Shown piece after piece: positions 8,140 through 16,376 of a DNA stretch of 37,724 nucleotides. The DNA is from Candidatus Microbacterium stercoravium (GTDB lineage Bacteria; Actinomycetota; Actinomycetes; Actinomycetales; Microbacteriaceae). Made by a program: the position numbers and the translations under genes. The stretch lies in the NCBI GenBank assembly GCA_019117025.1, contig DXAM01000059.1:1-37724 (forward strand), given 5' to 3'. Every line of letters begins with the position of its first letter. Within the stretch, counting starts at the first letter, position 1. The notes beneath the pieces were generated by a model that was not told the origin of the DNA, ran no database searches, and was given only the letters and a program-made list of their open reading frames with translations.

Positions 8140-9543
8140 TCAGAGGTACTCGGGCGCCGCGGGGAGGCCGAAGAAGTCCTCGAGCGTGCGGTATCCGCCG
8201 TCGTGGTACACGCGGGCGAGATCGGTGCCGATGTAGCGCAGGTGCCACGGTTCGGGGTTGTAGCCCGTCGTGCCGGTTCGGCCCGACTCGTAGCGCACGA
8301 TCCACCCGTATCGCCATGAGTTCTCGCGCACCCAGCGCTCCTGCGCCGTGCCGGCGAACGCATACATCGAGCCGCAGCCGCTCGCACCGCACGCCACCAC
8401 GTCCGCCGCAAGGCCGAGCTGGTGCTCGCTGTGGCCCGGGCGGGCGGCGAGGCGCTCGCCCTGCTCGAGCCCGAGCCGGCTCACCTGCGACCGGTGGATC
8501 TGCTCCTGCGTGAGGTACGACCGGTAGCCGCTCGTCAGCGCGATGCGACCCGCCCCCGATGCCGAGACGTCGTGCTGCATCTGCTCGTAGGATCCGATCG
8601 CGTCGCCGCGCAGCCCACCGCCGACGAGCGAGCCCGACGGCACCGTGAGCGAGGGCGGCACGTAGCCGGCCGGCGAGACGGAGTAGCGCTTATTGACCAT
8701 GACCCACGGCAGCGCCGGGTCGCGGAGCGGCACGCACGACGCGCGCCCGTTCGCGATCGCGTCGCGCAGCACACCGGCGCCACCGAAGAGCCGCATGATC
8801 TTTCCCGCGTCGTGGGACGCGACGGCCGCGGACATCTCGGGTGATTGGCAGCCGAGGCGCGCCGCGGGGTCGCCCGTGACGGGAGGCGAGTCCGCTCCCG
8901 ACGCGGGCGCATACATGGCGACGCCCTCATAGCTCCAGTCGGGGTCGTTCGAGCGCAGGTTCTGCGCCTCTGACGCGTTCGCGGTGTAGAAGTGCTTGTT
9001 GTACTCCGAGCTCCAGAACCGATGCACCTCGACGGCGCCGTGCGCGGGCGCTGACAGCGCGCAGAAGCGCACGCCCTCGTACGCCCAGTTGTCGTCGTGG
9101 CGCACGCGGTCGGCCTCTGCCGCGTCCATCGTGTAGAAGTGCGAGGTGAACCCGGGCGACCAGAAGCGGTGGACCGGATCCGTGCCGCTGGCGCACCCGT
9201 TCGCGCCGAGAGGCCAGACGCGGAAGTCGGTGCCCTCGTACGCCCACCAGCCGTCGGTGCGGTGCAGGTTCTGCGCCTCGGCGTGATCGAGCGTGTAGAA
9301 GTGCGCGTTCCCGTACCCCGCGCCCCAGAACCGGTAGATGGGGCGGCTGGCGGCCGGATCGGCCCCCGCATCGGCGACCGCCTCAGCGGGCTCGGCCGCG
9401 CCGACCGCGCCGGCGTGCGGCACGACGACGGCGAGTGCGGCGAGCACGATCACCGCCGCGATCCCGCTCAGCGCCCGGCGGATCCACGACGCCCGCCCTG
9501 TTCCCCGACCCACCGCAGGGCCCCCCGTCACTGCAAAGGTCAT
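8140..9543 (-). CDS. Secreted M15 (VanY-type) D,D-carboxypeptidase with three DUF5648-like repeats
   Basis: 467 residues with an N-terminal signal/anchor (hydrophobic IAAVIVLAALAVVV after basic residues). About residues 65-205 hold three repeats of the form YRFWG..HFYTLD..EAQNL....WAYEG, matching DUF5648, a repeat found in secreted actinobacterial and phage lysin-like proteins. The C-terminal 200 residues are a VanY-type peptidase: SGYRSYLTQEQ, then S-E-H-x-x-G-x-A-x-D with predicted zinc ligands His374 and Asp381, and EPWHLRYIG with catalytic Glu431 and zinc ligand His434. It should trim D-Ala from peptidoglycan stem peptides, with the repeats probably holding it to the wall. There is no ribosome binding site. 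A -10-like TACGAT ends seven bases before the ATG. Confidence 0.92.
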   Translation of the reverse strand: MTFAVTGGPAVGRGTGRASWIRRALSGIAAVIVLAALAVVVPHAGAVGAAEPAEAVADAGADPAASRPIYRFWGAGYGNAHFYTLDHAEAQNLHRTDGWWAYEGTDFRVWPLGANGCASGTDPVHRFWSPGFTSHFYTMDAAEADRVRHDDNWAYEGVRFCALSAPAHGAVEVHRFWSSEYNKHFYTANASEAQNLRSNDPDWSYEGVAMYAPASGADSPPVTGDPAARLGCQSPEMSAAVASHDAGKIMRLFGGAGVLRDAIANGRASCVPLRDPALPWVMVNKRYSVSPAGYVPPSLTVPSGSLVGGGLRGDAIGSYEQMQHDVSASGAGRIALTSGYRSYLTQEQIHRSQVSRLGLEQGERLAARPGHSEHQLGLAADVVACGASGCGSMYAFAGTAQERWVRENSWRYGWIVRYESGRTGTTGYNPEPWHLRYIGTDLARVYHDGGYRTLEDFFGLPAAPEYL

Positions 9544-9586
9544 ACCAGGAATCGTATCAAGCGCGGGTTGCCCGCCCTCGCCCCGC

Positions 9587-10681
9587 TCACTGCGGCCAGG
9601 CGCAGAGGTTCGGGCTCGGCGGCGCCTCGCCCTGGCGGTCGATCGTGATGTGCACCCCGCCGTCGTCCTGCACCTGCACGTCGGCGACCATCGTGAAGAA
9701 CACGTCTTCGTCGACCGTGATGAACCCGCCCGCGTAGCACTGCACGGTCAGGTTGATATGCGCGGTGCCGGAGGTGGCCGAGACTTTCCAGCTGTCGCCG
9801 TCGGGCACGAGGGCCGTGCGCGGATACTCGGCGACCGACCACTCGATGTCGGGCTGGGCGATGCCCCACGACGTGTCGAACCCGAACGGGCAGTCGGCCG
9901 GCTGCAGCACGTTCTGGGTGGTGCAGGTCTCGTCGAGGTAGTCGTCGACGCTCGATTGCACGACATCGGTGAGCGCCGACGTCGGCTCGGTCTGGATGTC
10001 GAGCGGCATCACGTCGAGCAGCCCTGTCGATGTGACGGTCTGCGGATCCGCCACGGTCGCGGCCGTATCGACGGCGACGTCGTAGTCGCCCGGTGAGAAG
10101 GTCAGGAGCGACACGGGCTCGAGCGGCTCCGCCTCGAGCCCGGCGGGCGAGATCTGCCGCTTGTCGATCTCGAAGCCGTTGACCGAGAACCGCCAGGATC
10201 CGCGCACGGTCAGGTCGATCACCGACAGCGGCGATGTCTCGAAGCCCCAGGCCGGCACGAGCCCGTCGCTCTCGAGCGGTTCGATGCGGAACACCGTCTC
10301 GCGCGCGACGCCGTCGAGCTCGTACTGCACGGCGACCTCGGTGATGTCGTCGTCGACCTCGGTCTCGCGCACCGCCCGGATGTTCGTGATCTCGCTCGTG
10401 AGCGTCGCCGACCGCAGGAGCGCCTCCGAGGCGGTGCCGCGTCCGATGGCCTCGAGGGCGTCGTACTGGGGCGTCACGCCCGGCAGTGCGAGCGCGCCGG
10501 CCGCATCCGCCGCAGCGATCTTCTCGACGTAGCGCTCGGCGAACGCGCTCGGGCTCCAGAACTGCTTGTACAGCAGGAGGAACCCGCCGATCACGGCCGC
10601 GACGATCGCCGCGAACACCAGAAGCGGCGCGAGGATCCGCCACGCACGGCCGCGCGGAGCGGCGGCGGATCCGTGGGGCAT
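9587..10681 (-). CDS. Uncharacterised membrane-anchored extracellular protein
   Basis: I do not recognise this 364-residue protein beyond its topology. A short basic N-terminus leads into one transmembrane helix (LAPLLVFAAIVAAVIGGFLLLY, about residues 15-37). The remaining residues are outside, rich in beta-strand and acidic residues. The first extracellular part (AFAERYVEKIAAADAAGAL) resembles the helical start of lumazine-like or DUF4878-type domains. Cysteines near the C-terminus (ETCTTQ, PADCPFG, QCYAGG, NLCAWPQ) could form two disulphides. An in-frame GTG lies two codons upstream. I prefer the ATG at 10681 because TAGACT ends six bases before it, matching the leaderless pattern of neighbouring genes, and would overlap nothing else. 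Confidence 0.75.
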   Translation of the reverse strand: MPHGSAAAPRGRAWRILAPLLVFAAIVAAVIGGFLLLYKQFWSPSAFAERYVEKIAAADAAGALALPGVTPQYDALEAIGRGTASEALLRSATLTSEITNIRAVRETEVDDDITEVAVQYELDGVARETVFRIEPLESDGLVPAWGFETSPLSVIDLTVRGSWRFSVNGFEIDKRQISPAGLEAEPLEPVSLLTFSPGDYDVAVDTAATVADPQTVTSTGLLDVMPLDIQTEPTSALTDVVQSSVDDYLDETCTTQNVLQPADCPFGFDTSWGIAQPDIEWSVAEYPRTALVPDGDSWKVSATSGTAHINLTVQCYAGGFITVDEDVFFTMVADVQVQDDGGVHITIDRQGEAPPSPNLCAWPQ

Positions 10682-10687
10682 GCGCAC

Positions 10688-10693
10688 AGTCTA
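10688..10693 (-). promoter_or_regulatory. Leaderless -10 element of the 9587-10681 gene
   Basis: TAGACT on the minus strand, six bases before the ATG at 10681 and immediately next to an alternative GTG. The spacing favours the ATG as the start. It is the same hexamer and spacing as at the Pif1-like gene. Confidence 0.45.
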
Positions 10694-10759
10694 GAAACTC
10701 CGCCTCTGTATCCGCCCACTTGCCGCCGGTCGTTATCGGATCGCCGCGCGCGAGGCCGC

Positions 10760-12733
10760 CTACAGCCCCTGGGCGCGATCCCGCTCGGCCATCTTCTGCA
10801 GCCGCGCGTTGTACTCGGCGAGCTCGGCATCGCCCGTGCGGTCGGCGTGGCGGTCGCGGCGCTTCTGCTGACGCTCGTCGCTGCGGCTCCATTGGATGGC
10901 CACGGTGACGGCCGCGATCAGGGTCGGGATCTCGCCGATCGACCAGGCGATGCCGCCGCCCCAGAACTGGTCTTCGAGAGGCGGCAGCCCCCACGTGCGG
11001 CCCATCGAGCCGAACCATTCGGCCACGATGAGCCCCTCGCTCATCATGATCGTGATGCCGAAGAAGGCGTGCATCGCCATCGTGATGATGAGCAGCACGA
11101 GACGACCGGCGTGCGGCAGCCGATAGTGGACGGGGTCGATTCCGACGAGCGTCATCGAGAACAGGTAGCCCGAGATGAGGAAGTGCGCGACCATCCACTC
11201 GTGCCCGAGGTGGTCGTACAGACTCCACCGGAACAGGTCGCTGAAGTAGAACAGCCACAGCGAGCCGATGAAGATCGCGGCCGCGACGAACGGATGCGTC
11301 AGCACCTTCGACACGGGGCTGTGCACGGCCCAGAGGATCCACTCGCGGCCGCCTCGCGTGCCGTCGTCGCGTTTCTGGATCGCGCGCATCGCGAGGGTCA
11401 CGGGCGCCCCCGCGACGAGCATGAGCGGGATGTCCATCGTGAGCAGCATGTGCAGCAGCATGTGCACGCTGAACAGGTAGTGGCCGTACGCGTTGAGCGG
11501 ACCGCACGTCACCCAGACCAGCTGCGCGATGCCGATCATCCACAGCGCGGTGCGCCACGCGGGCCACGTGTCGCCGCGGCGGCGCAGCCGCCTGACGCCG
11601 GCGGCGTAGAAGAACACCGCGAAGATGCTGACGATGAGCCAGAGCGGGTCGATCTTCCACTCGGTGAACCACGCGCTCGCGGTCAGCTCGGGCGGCAGCG
11701 GGTCTTCGTTGAGGATCTCGGCGGGCGTCTTCGCGACCAGCTCGTTCTCGCCGACGGGCGGGGCCGTGCGCGCGAGCGCCGCGGCCGCACCCGAGGCGAT
11801 GCCCATCAGCAGGAACTCGAGGGCGAGCACGGCCCAGAACATCGCGTTCTTCACGGCTGAGAGGGCGATCAGGCGCTGCCGGTACCAGGCGCCGAGCAGC
11901 CCCATGCCGCCGAGCATCGCGACCTTGACGAGCAGAAGGATGCCGTACGGATCCGTCACCAGCTGATCGAGGGATCCGATCGATGCGAAGGTGCGCAGGA
12001 TCCCCGAGAGCGCGACGACGACGAACGCGACGAGCGCGAGCGACGAGTAGCGCTCGAGCACGGTGCGCATGCGCTCGGACTCGAGCACGGGGCGGACCAC
12101 GACGAGGGCGACGAGACCGCCGAGCCACAGCGCCGCGCCGAGGGTGTGCAGCGAGATGGCCATCACCACGAGGTCGTGGCCGGCGAGGTCGCCCTTGTGA
12201 CTCGCCGTGGCCATCGGGATGAGGCTGACCGCCGCGAGCCCGGCAGTGATGAGCACGCCGAGCCAGCTGCGCACCGCGAACGCGAGCACGGTGACGATGC
12301 CGCCCGCGATCGTCTGGATCAGCCAGGCCTGCCCGGCCTCGCTCTCGGTCAGGAATCGGCCGAGCTGCTCGCCGAACTCCCGGCTCAGCGACAGCCGCGG
12401 GTTGAGCGTCGACATGTAGGTGAGGAACGTCGTCGCACCGCTCGCCACCGTGAACAGCGCCGCAGAGATCGACGCCGCATCGAGCGCCGCGGAGAACGCG
12501 CGCTCCTTCGGCGCGAGCGCGAACAGGGCGATCGCGAGCGAGCCGAGCATGACCGACCCCGCGATGTTGACGGCGAGTTTGGCGACGGGCACGGACCATC
12601 GCACGAACGCGCCGGGGTCCTGCAGCGCCTGCGCGGCAGCGCCACCGCCGAGAACGAGACCGGCGACGAGGGCGAAGACCGACGCGAGGGCCAGGATGAG
12701 GGGGCCAGCCCACCGGAGCACACGCGAATCCAC
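10760..12733 (-). CDS. CopD-CtaG fusion, copper handling/cytochrome oxidase assembly membrane protein
   Basis: 657 residues with about 14-16 membrane helices. The N-terminal half (about 1-310) is a CopD-type copper-resistance domain with histidines in HTLGAALWLGG and in the HKGDLAGHD loop. The C-terminal half (about 350-630) is a CtaG/Caa3-type domain with WVTCGPLNAYGHYLFSVHMLLHMLLTM, DLFRWSLYDHLGHEWMV and MHAFFGITIMM. Such fusions are common in actinobacteria and are thought to move copper to the Cu sites of cytochrome c oxidase. The tail is charged and cytoplasmic. The GTG at 12733 is chosen because the first helix starts at once and TAGTGT ends six bases before it. An ATG nine bases upstream is out of frame. 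Confidence 0.9.
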   Translation of the reverse strand: MDSRVLRWAGPLILALASVFALVAGLVLGGGAAAQALQDPGAFVRWSVPVAKLAVNIAGSVMLGSLAIALFALAPKERAFSAALDAASISAALFTVASGATTFLTYMSTLNPRLSLSREFGEQLGRFLTESEAGQAWLIQTIAGGIVTVLAFAVRSWLGVLITAGLAAVSLIPMATASHKGDLAGHDLVVMAISLHTLGAALWLGGLVALVVVRPVLESERMRTVLERYSSLALVAFVVVALSGILRTFASIGSLDQLVTDPYGILLLVKVAMLGGMGLLGAWYRQRLIALSAVKNAMFWAVLALEFLLMGIASGAAAALARTAPPVGENELVAKTPAEILNEDPLPPELTASAWFTEWKIDPLWLIVSIFAVFFYAAGVRRLRRRGDTWPAWRTALWMIGIAQLVWVTCGPLNAYGHYLFSVHMLLHMLLTMDIPLMLVAGAPVTLAMRAIQKRDDGTRGGREWILWAVHSPVSKVLTHPFVAAAIFIGSLWLFYFSDLFRWSLYDHLGHEWMVAHFLISGYLFSMTLVGIDPVHYRLPHAGRLVLLIITMAMHAFFGITIMMSEGLIVAEWFGSMGRTWGLPPLEDQFWGGGIAWSIGEIPTLIAAVTVAIQWSRSDERQQKRRDRHADRTGDAELAEYNARLQKMAERDRAQGL

Positions 12734-12739
12734 GCCATC

Positions 12740-12745
12740 ACACTA
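12740..12745 (-). promoter_or_regulatory. Leaderless -10 element of the CopD-CtaG gene
   Basis: TAGTGT on the minus strand, six bases before the GTG start, with no ribosome binding site. This is another case of the repeated TAnnnT-N6-start arrangement. Confidence 0.45.
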
Positions 12746-12780
12746 CGCGGGTGCCCTGATCGATCCCCCGAAACGAACGC

Positions 12781-12816
12781 GACGCGGGCGCCCTCCCGAA
12801 GGAGTGCGCCCGCGTC
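12781..12816 (-). terminator. Hairpin terminator after HU
   Basis: A perfect 11-bp stem, GACGCGGGCGC pairing with GCGCCCGCGTC, around a 14-base loop, starting 14 bases after the HU stop. It is followed on the minus strand by GCGTTCGTTTCG, which has only short T runs. It may also insulate the CopD-CtaG promoter just downstream. Confidence 0.6.
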
Positions 12817-12830
12817 GTGACGTCTCTGTC

Positions 12831-13118
12831 TTACTTGACGGCCGCCTTGAGCTTCGAGCCCGCGGTCACCTTGACGCGCTTGCCGGCCGGGATCTTGATC
12901 TCGGCACCGGTCTGCGGGTTGCGGCCCGTGCGGGCAGCCGTGTCGACCTGCTCGAACGCGATCCAGCCGGGGATCGAGACCTTCGAGCCCTTGGCGACGG
13001 CCTCGGAGACCGTCGTGAAGAGCGAGTCGAGGACACCCGAGACGGTGGCCTGGCTCTGACCGGTGGCGCTCGCGATGCTCGCGACGAGCTCGGTCTTGGT
13101 GATGTTCTTGTCGGCCAT
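12831..13118 (-). CDS. HU-family nucleoid protein
   Basis: 95 residues, the full length of a classical HU/IHF-type protein: MADKNITKTELVASIA at the start, helical dimer core, then GWIAFEQVDTAARTGRNPQTGAEIKIPA, the DNA-binding beta-arm with its RNPQTG proline tip. It bends and compacts DNA as a dimer. It lacks the long lysine-rich tail of mycobacterial HupB. The open frame extends further upstream, but the ATG at 13118 is clear because GGAGGAAG lies six bases before it and homology starts there. It is monocistronic, with its own terminator and a leader of about 80 bases. Confidence 0.96.
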   Translation of the reverse strand: MADKNITKTELVASIASATGQSQATVSGVLDSLFTTVSEAVAKGSKVSIPGWIAFEQVDTAARTGRNPQTGAEIKIPAGKRVKVTAGSKLKAAVK

Positions 13119-13209
13119 TGTCTTCCTCCATCGGCGCCAGGCGCCGTGACGAATCGTTGTACCGCGAGCCGAGGCCCTCGGTTCGGTCGTGCGACCGAGC
13201 ACAAAACTA
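13119..13209 (-). promoter_or_regulatory. HU promoter and hairpin-rich leader
   Basis: TAGTTT (13204-13209, minus strand) is a plausible -10. The leader then contains a palindrome with 7-bp arms (TCGGTCG...CGACCGA, 13183-13198) and a GGCGCC repeat pair (about 13133-13144) just ahead of the GGAGGAAG ribosome binding site. Such structure could modulate translation. No known riboswitch is recognised. Confidence 0.35.
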
Positions 13210-13317
13210 ACGCGCCCGCCCGGTTTTCCGCGTATTTCCGGGGTTTCTGGGCGAATCCGGGCGGCGTGTCGCCTCGAAATGTGACGAAAGTGACGGGAGT
13301 GACGTCCGGGAACGCGA

Positions 13318-13349
13318 GAAGGCGGGATCCCTTACGGGACCCCGCCTTC
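13318..13349 (-). terminator. Terminator of the rpmB-rpmG-rpsN operon
   Basis: A 14-bp stem, GAAGGCGGGGTCCC with GGGATCCCGCCTTC (one G-U pair), closed by a GTAA loop, beginning 14 bases after the rpsN stop. No long T run follows, as is usual in high-GC actinobacteria. Confidence 0.7.
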
Positions 13350-13363
13350 CGCAGATGCGGTGC

Positions 13364-13669
13364 TTACCAGCTCGACTTGGTGATGCCGGGCAGCTCGCCG
13401 CGGTGCGCCATGTCGCGGAAGCGAACACGCGACAGACCGAACTTCGTCAGCACACCACGGGGGCGGCCGTCGATGACGTCGCGCGAGCGCACACGGATGG
13501 GCGAGGCGTTGCGGGGCAGCTTCTGCAGGCCCACGCGAGCGGCTTCGCGCTCTTCGTCCGAGGCGTTCGGGTTGACGAGGGTCTTCTTCAGCTCGAGACG
13601 CTTCTCGGCGTACCGGGCCACGATGACCTTGCGCTGCTCGTTGCGCGCGATCTTGCTCTTCTTAGCCAT
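13364..13669 (-). CDS. rpsN: Ribosomal protein S14 (uS14), zinc-free form
   Basis: 101 residues beginning [13 protein letters not shown] and ending with [34 protein letters not shown], as in the long S14 form. It lacks the CxxC...CxxC zinc ribbon of the short form, so it can be built into the 30S subunit without zinc. It aligns closely with mycobacterial RpsN2, the Zur-controlled alternative copy. It starts two bases after the rpmG stop, with GAGGAG inside the rpmG end as ribosome binding site, so it is translated from the same message. Whether the genome also holds a zinc-binding S14 cannot be seen here. Confidence 0.97.
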   Translation of the reverse strand: MAKKSKIARNEQRKVIVARYAEKRLELKKTLVNPNASDEEREAARVGLQKLPRNASPIRVRSRDVIDGRPRGVLTKFGLSRVRFRDMAHRGELPGITKSSW

Positions 13670-13671
13670 GC

Positions 13672-13842
13672 TTAGCGCTCCTCGCGGAAGTCAACGTGCT
13701 TGCGTACGACGGGGTCGTACTTCTTCAGCACAAGGCGGTCAGGGTTGTTGCGGCGGTTCTTCTTCGTCACGTAGGTGAAACCCGTGCCCGCGGTCGAACG
13801 CAGTTTGATGATCGGACGTACGTCCTGAGCCTTCTTGGCCAT
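13672..13842 (-). CDS. rpmG: Ribosomal protein L33 (bL33), zinc-free form
   Basis: 56 residues: [14 protein letters not shown], then [20 protein letters not shown] and the end [15 protein letters not shown]. The two CxxC pairs of zinc-binding L33 are replaced ([19 protein letters not shown]), making this the zinc-independent type, like mycobacterial RpmG1. Its ATG shares one base with the rpmB stop (TGATG), and its TAA is two bases from the rpsN start. The three genes are translationally coupled. Confidence 0.96.
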   Translation of the reverse strand: MAKKAQDVRPIIKLRSTAGTGFTYVTKKNRRNNPDRLVLKKYDPVVRKHVDFREER

Positions 13843-14078
13843 CAGAGCTTCACCCCCTTGGCGAGCAGGTCCTTGACGACCGACTCGATACCGCGGGCGT
13901 CAATCACCTTGATGCCGCGCGTCGACACGTTGAGCGTGACCTTGCGGCCGAGCGACGGGACGAAGTACGTCTTCTTCTGAACGTTCGGGTCGAACCGGCG
14001 CTTCGTGCGACGGTGCGAGTGCGAAACGCTGTAACCGAACCCGGGTGTGGTTCCGGTCACCTGGCACACAGCAGCCAT
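13842..14078 (-). CDS. rpmB: Ribosomal protein L28 (bL28), RpmB2-like
   Basis: 78 residues: [32 protein letters not shown], then [22 protein letters not shown]. It contains a single cysteine, so no zinc ribbon can form. It belongs to the same type as mycobacterial RpmB2. It is the first gene of rpmB-rpmG-rpsN. GAAGGAGAG lies upstream of the ATG, preceded by a long structured leader. In mycobacteria and Streptomyces the matching trio is repressed by Zur. Here I see no Zur box before it, so these may be the everyday copies in this lineage. Confidence 0.96.
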   Translation of the reverse strand: MAAVCQVTGTTPGFGYSVSHSHRRTKRRFDPNVQKKTYFVPSLGRKVTLNVSTRGIKVIDARGIESVVKDLLAKGVKL

Positions 14079-14226
14079 AGTTCACTCTCCTTCAGTACCG
14101 TGACCCCAGACGGAGTCACCCAAGATCTCTTGCCTGCGCGCCGACCGCTCGCCCGAAACCGGGCTGTGTTCAAGTGGAGACGCACGAACCGTGCACAGGA
14201 GTGTGCACAGCCAACGGGATACTTTA
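14079..14226 (-). promoter_or_regulatory. rpmB operon promoter and ~135-base leader
   Basis: An extended -10 element TGGTAAAGT (TAAAGT at 14221-14226, minus strand) would give a leader of roughly 135 bases. The leader holds two direct CTGTGCAC repeats 12 bases apart (14191-14210), an inverted GGTTTCGGGC region and a GTGAC...GTCAC hairpin (14100-14119) shortly before the ribosome binding site. Its length fits ribosomal-protein autoregulation, but no known leader motif is identified. No Zur-box-like sequence is present. Confidence 0.4.
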
Positions 14227-14263
14227 CCAGACTCCCCGCGCGCCGATTCTCAGCATCGCCCGA

Positions 14264-15679
14264 TCACCAGGGTCCGGCCTCGCACCAGCTGACGTCGAAG
14301 CCCGGCCACGCCGCGACCTCGTCGCCCGTGCGCGCGTCGTAGATGCGCGTGGTGACCTCCTGCGGCAGCGTCTGCACGGATCCGCCGTACGGATTGTCGG
14401 CGATCGGCGAGACCGCGACGGCCACGTACTGCACGCTCGGCGAGGCGCACACCTGCTGCAGCGCCTCCCCCTCGGCCACGGCGGCGACCTCGTGCGCTTC
14501 GCCGTCGGCGTCGACGATCACGACGTCCGAGCTCGTCGGGATGCCGTCTTCGAGCAGCGCGTAGGAGCGCAGCGTTCCCCCGTCGGCGAGGGGCAGCATG
14601 TGCCCCAGCAGGCGCTCACCGCCGAGGTCGACGTCGGAGACGCCGCGCTGCTCGCCCGAGGCGAGGTCGAGCTCGACGAAGCCTTCGTCGATCCGGTCGA
14701 TGAGCGCGGTGTAGGTCGATCGGGCGACGCCCTCGATGCTGAGCGCCGTGCCGAACGACGACACCTCGCCGTCGGGATCCGTGCGGTCGACGAGCGTGAG
14801 ATCGCCGGAGAAGTCGTTGAGCAGCAGCGACGACGTCTCGGGAACGAAGCGCCACCGGTCGATGCTGGGCTCGTCGCCGGCCACGACGACCGGATCGGGC
14901 TCGGCCCCGTCGAACGCGCCCGCGATCGACCCGGTGAACAGCACGTTCTCTCGGCCCGACTCGGCGGAGACATCCTGATCGGTGAACGTGAACCCGTACA
15001 GCTGCCCGCGCTCCGACACCTGCAGCCCGAGCACGGTTCCGGGCCCGGGCAGCGCGACATCGGCCTGGTCGCCCGTGGCTCGATCGATCACGATGACCCG
15101 CATGGCGTCGCCGTCGATGACCGACGCGACGATGTAGCTGCTCGTAGCCCGGAAGTCGTCGATGTCGCCGGCCGAGACCACGACCTCCGCATCCTCCCCA
15201 CCGACCGTGCGGCGCACGATGCGGTCGTCGCCCGACGGATCCCGCTCGAGCACGAGCACCTCGGACGGCGGCGTGGTGAACGCGGTGGTGAACTCCGACG
15301 TCGGCCCGCCGCCGATCCCCTGCACTCCGCTCACCGTGACGGTGTACTCGGTGCCGGCGTCGAGCGCGATCGGGAAGCGCACGCCGACGGTGCGCCCGGC
15401 GGCGTCGAGGGCGAAGTCGGTCGCGGGCTCGATCGTGACCTGGTCGGCATCGACGTCGCCGAGCGCCTGGTTCGCCGTGAAGATCACGCGGCTGCCGGAT
15501 GTGTCGGTGGCGGCCGCGGGATCCGCCTGCACCTCGGTGATGCGCGGCCCCTGCGTCAGGCTGACGGCGGCCGCCGCGCCGCCCGTCACGAGGAAGCATC
15601 CGAGCACGACCGCGACCGCGCGCGCATAGCGCCGGCGGGCGAGCCCCGCGCGATGCGCACGCCGCGAATCAGTACTCAT
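14264..15679 (-). CDS. Secreted SbsA-Ig-like plus beta-propeller protein at the end of the zinc operon
   Basis: 471 residues. A basic N-terminus and one hydrophobic helix (AVAVVLGCFLVTGGAAAA) anchor or export it. About residues 40-130 look like an SbsA-type Ig-like domain (ITEVQADPAA, VTIEPATDFALD, LDAGTEYTVTVSGVQ). The remainder has repeated blade-like strands with VLVLERDPSGDD, VIVIDRATGDQ, LTLVDRTDPDGE and TRIYDARTGDEV, consistent with a beta-propeller. There is no metal-binding cluster to explain its presence next to zinc genes. The start at 15679 overlaps the upstream stop by 11 bases and has GAGGA five bases before it. A more upstream in-frame ATG (15697) has no ribosome binding site. 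The function is unknown. Confidence 0.75.
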   Translation of the reverse strand: MSTDSRRAHRAGLARRRYARAVAVVLGCFLVTGGAAAAVSLTQGPRITEVQADPAAATDTSGSRVIFTANQALGDVDADQVTIEPATDFALDAAGRTVGVRFPIALDAGTEYTVTVSGVQGIGGGPTSEFTTAFTTPPSEVLVLERDPSGDDRIVRRTVGGEDAEVVVSAGDIDDFRATSSYIVASVIDGDAMRVIVIDRATGDQADVALPGPGTVLGLQVSERGQLYGFTFTDQDVSAESGRENVLFTGSIAGAFDGAEPDPVVVAGDEPSIDRWRFVPETSSLLLNDFSGDLTLVDRTDPDGEVSSFGTALSIEGVARSTYTALIDRIDEGFVELDLASGEQRGVSDVDLGGERLLGHMLPLADGGTLRSYALLEDGIPTSSDVVIVDADGEAHEVAAVAEGEALQQVCASPSVQYVAVAVSPIADNPYGGSVQTLPQEVTTRIYDARTGDEVAAWPGFDVSWCEAGPW

Positions 15680-16376
15680 ACGGATCCTCGGGCTCATCGA
15701 TCGGCGTGATCGAGGCGGCCTCGATCACGAGCTGCCCGTCGCCGTCGACCGTCACGTCTCCGGTGAGCTCGACCCAGTCGCCCGTCGCCAGGCCCGACAC
15801 GTCGTCGGCCAGGGGCAGCGTCGCCGGCATCGCGTCGATGACGCAGTGCGTGATGATGAGGCGGCTGAGCGCGGCGGATCCGTCGCTGTCGGGCGTGACG
15901 AAGCCCGTGAGCGTGACCTGCTCGCCCGCGTACCGCTCGGGGCTGGTCGCGGTCGTGAACACGGCGGCCCAGTCGCCGACGCCGAAGGACGACGTGTCGA
16001 CGACGCCCAGTTCGACGTCGTCGGCGCCCGCGAAGAGGGGCGGATTACCGGTGTCGCGCTCCATCGCCAGTTCGGCTGAGAGCGTGGCGGGCGGCAGAAC
16101 GAGCGCGGCGACCGCGACGACGGCCGCGACCGTACCGCCCACGACGCCGGCGATCGCCCCCGCGCGCGACGGCGCACCGTGATCGTGGTGGTCGTGCGCG
16201 TCGGGTCGCAGGGCGATCGCGAGCACGGTTCCTGCGAGCACGAGCACGGCCATGCCGCACGCGAACCACGCCTGCCCGGGGTTGATGTACAGCTGCAGGC
16301 GGCCGGTCACTGTCAGGCCGATCGTGACGACCGAGAGCATCGCGGCGAGCACGACGCCGAGCCACTTAGACCACAA
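15669..16376 (-). CDS. TIGR03943-family membrane protein (YcgQ/COG3689-like)
   Basis: About 235 residues with two helices near the N-terminus, a short HDHHDHG cytoplasmic or loop segment after residue 55, a further helix (VVAAVVAVAALVLP), then an extracellular domain with VTLTGFVTPDSDGSAALSRLIITHCVIDAMPATL. This matches the family that is nearly always paired with the COG0701 permease, as here. Comparative work links the pair to metal, particularly zinc, limitation. The HTHC-type residues and His-rich loop fit metal binding. The start is uncertain: TTG at 16376 gives the family N-terminus and lies inside the permease's last codons, and an internal GTG eight codons on is possible. Confidence 0.85.
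   Translation of the reverse strand: MWSKWLGVVLAAMLSVVTIGLTVTGRLQLYINPGQAWFACGMAVLVLAGTVLAIALRPDAHDHHDHGAPSRAGAIAGVVGGTVAAVVAVAALVLPPATLSAELAMERDTGNPPLFAGADDVELGVVDTSSFGVGDWAAVFTTATSPERYAGEQVTLTGFVTPDSDGSAALSRLIITHCVIDAMPATLPLADDVSGLATGDWVELTGDVTVDGDGQLVIEAASITPIDEPEDPYEY

Noticed and set aside
9540..12713. 1057-codon open frame on the minus strand
   Set aside because: It is an out-of-frame shadow of the CopD-CtaG gene and its neighbour. It is Arg/Ala-rich with no domain, as expected for an alternative frame at 70% GC.
13281..13307. Three 9-bp GTGACGnnn direct repeats between rpsN and HU
   Set aside because: They share GTGACG with the large array but are direct, short and lack the inverted partner. 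They lie about 70 bases upstream of the HU promoter. Probably chance; not linked to the array.
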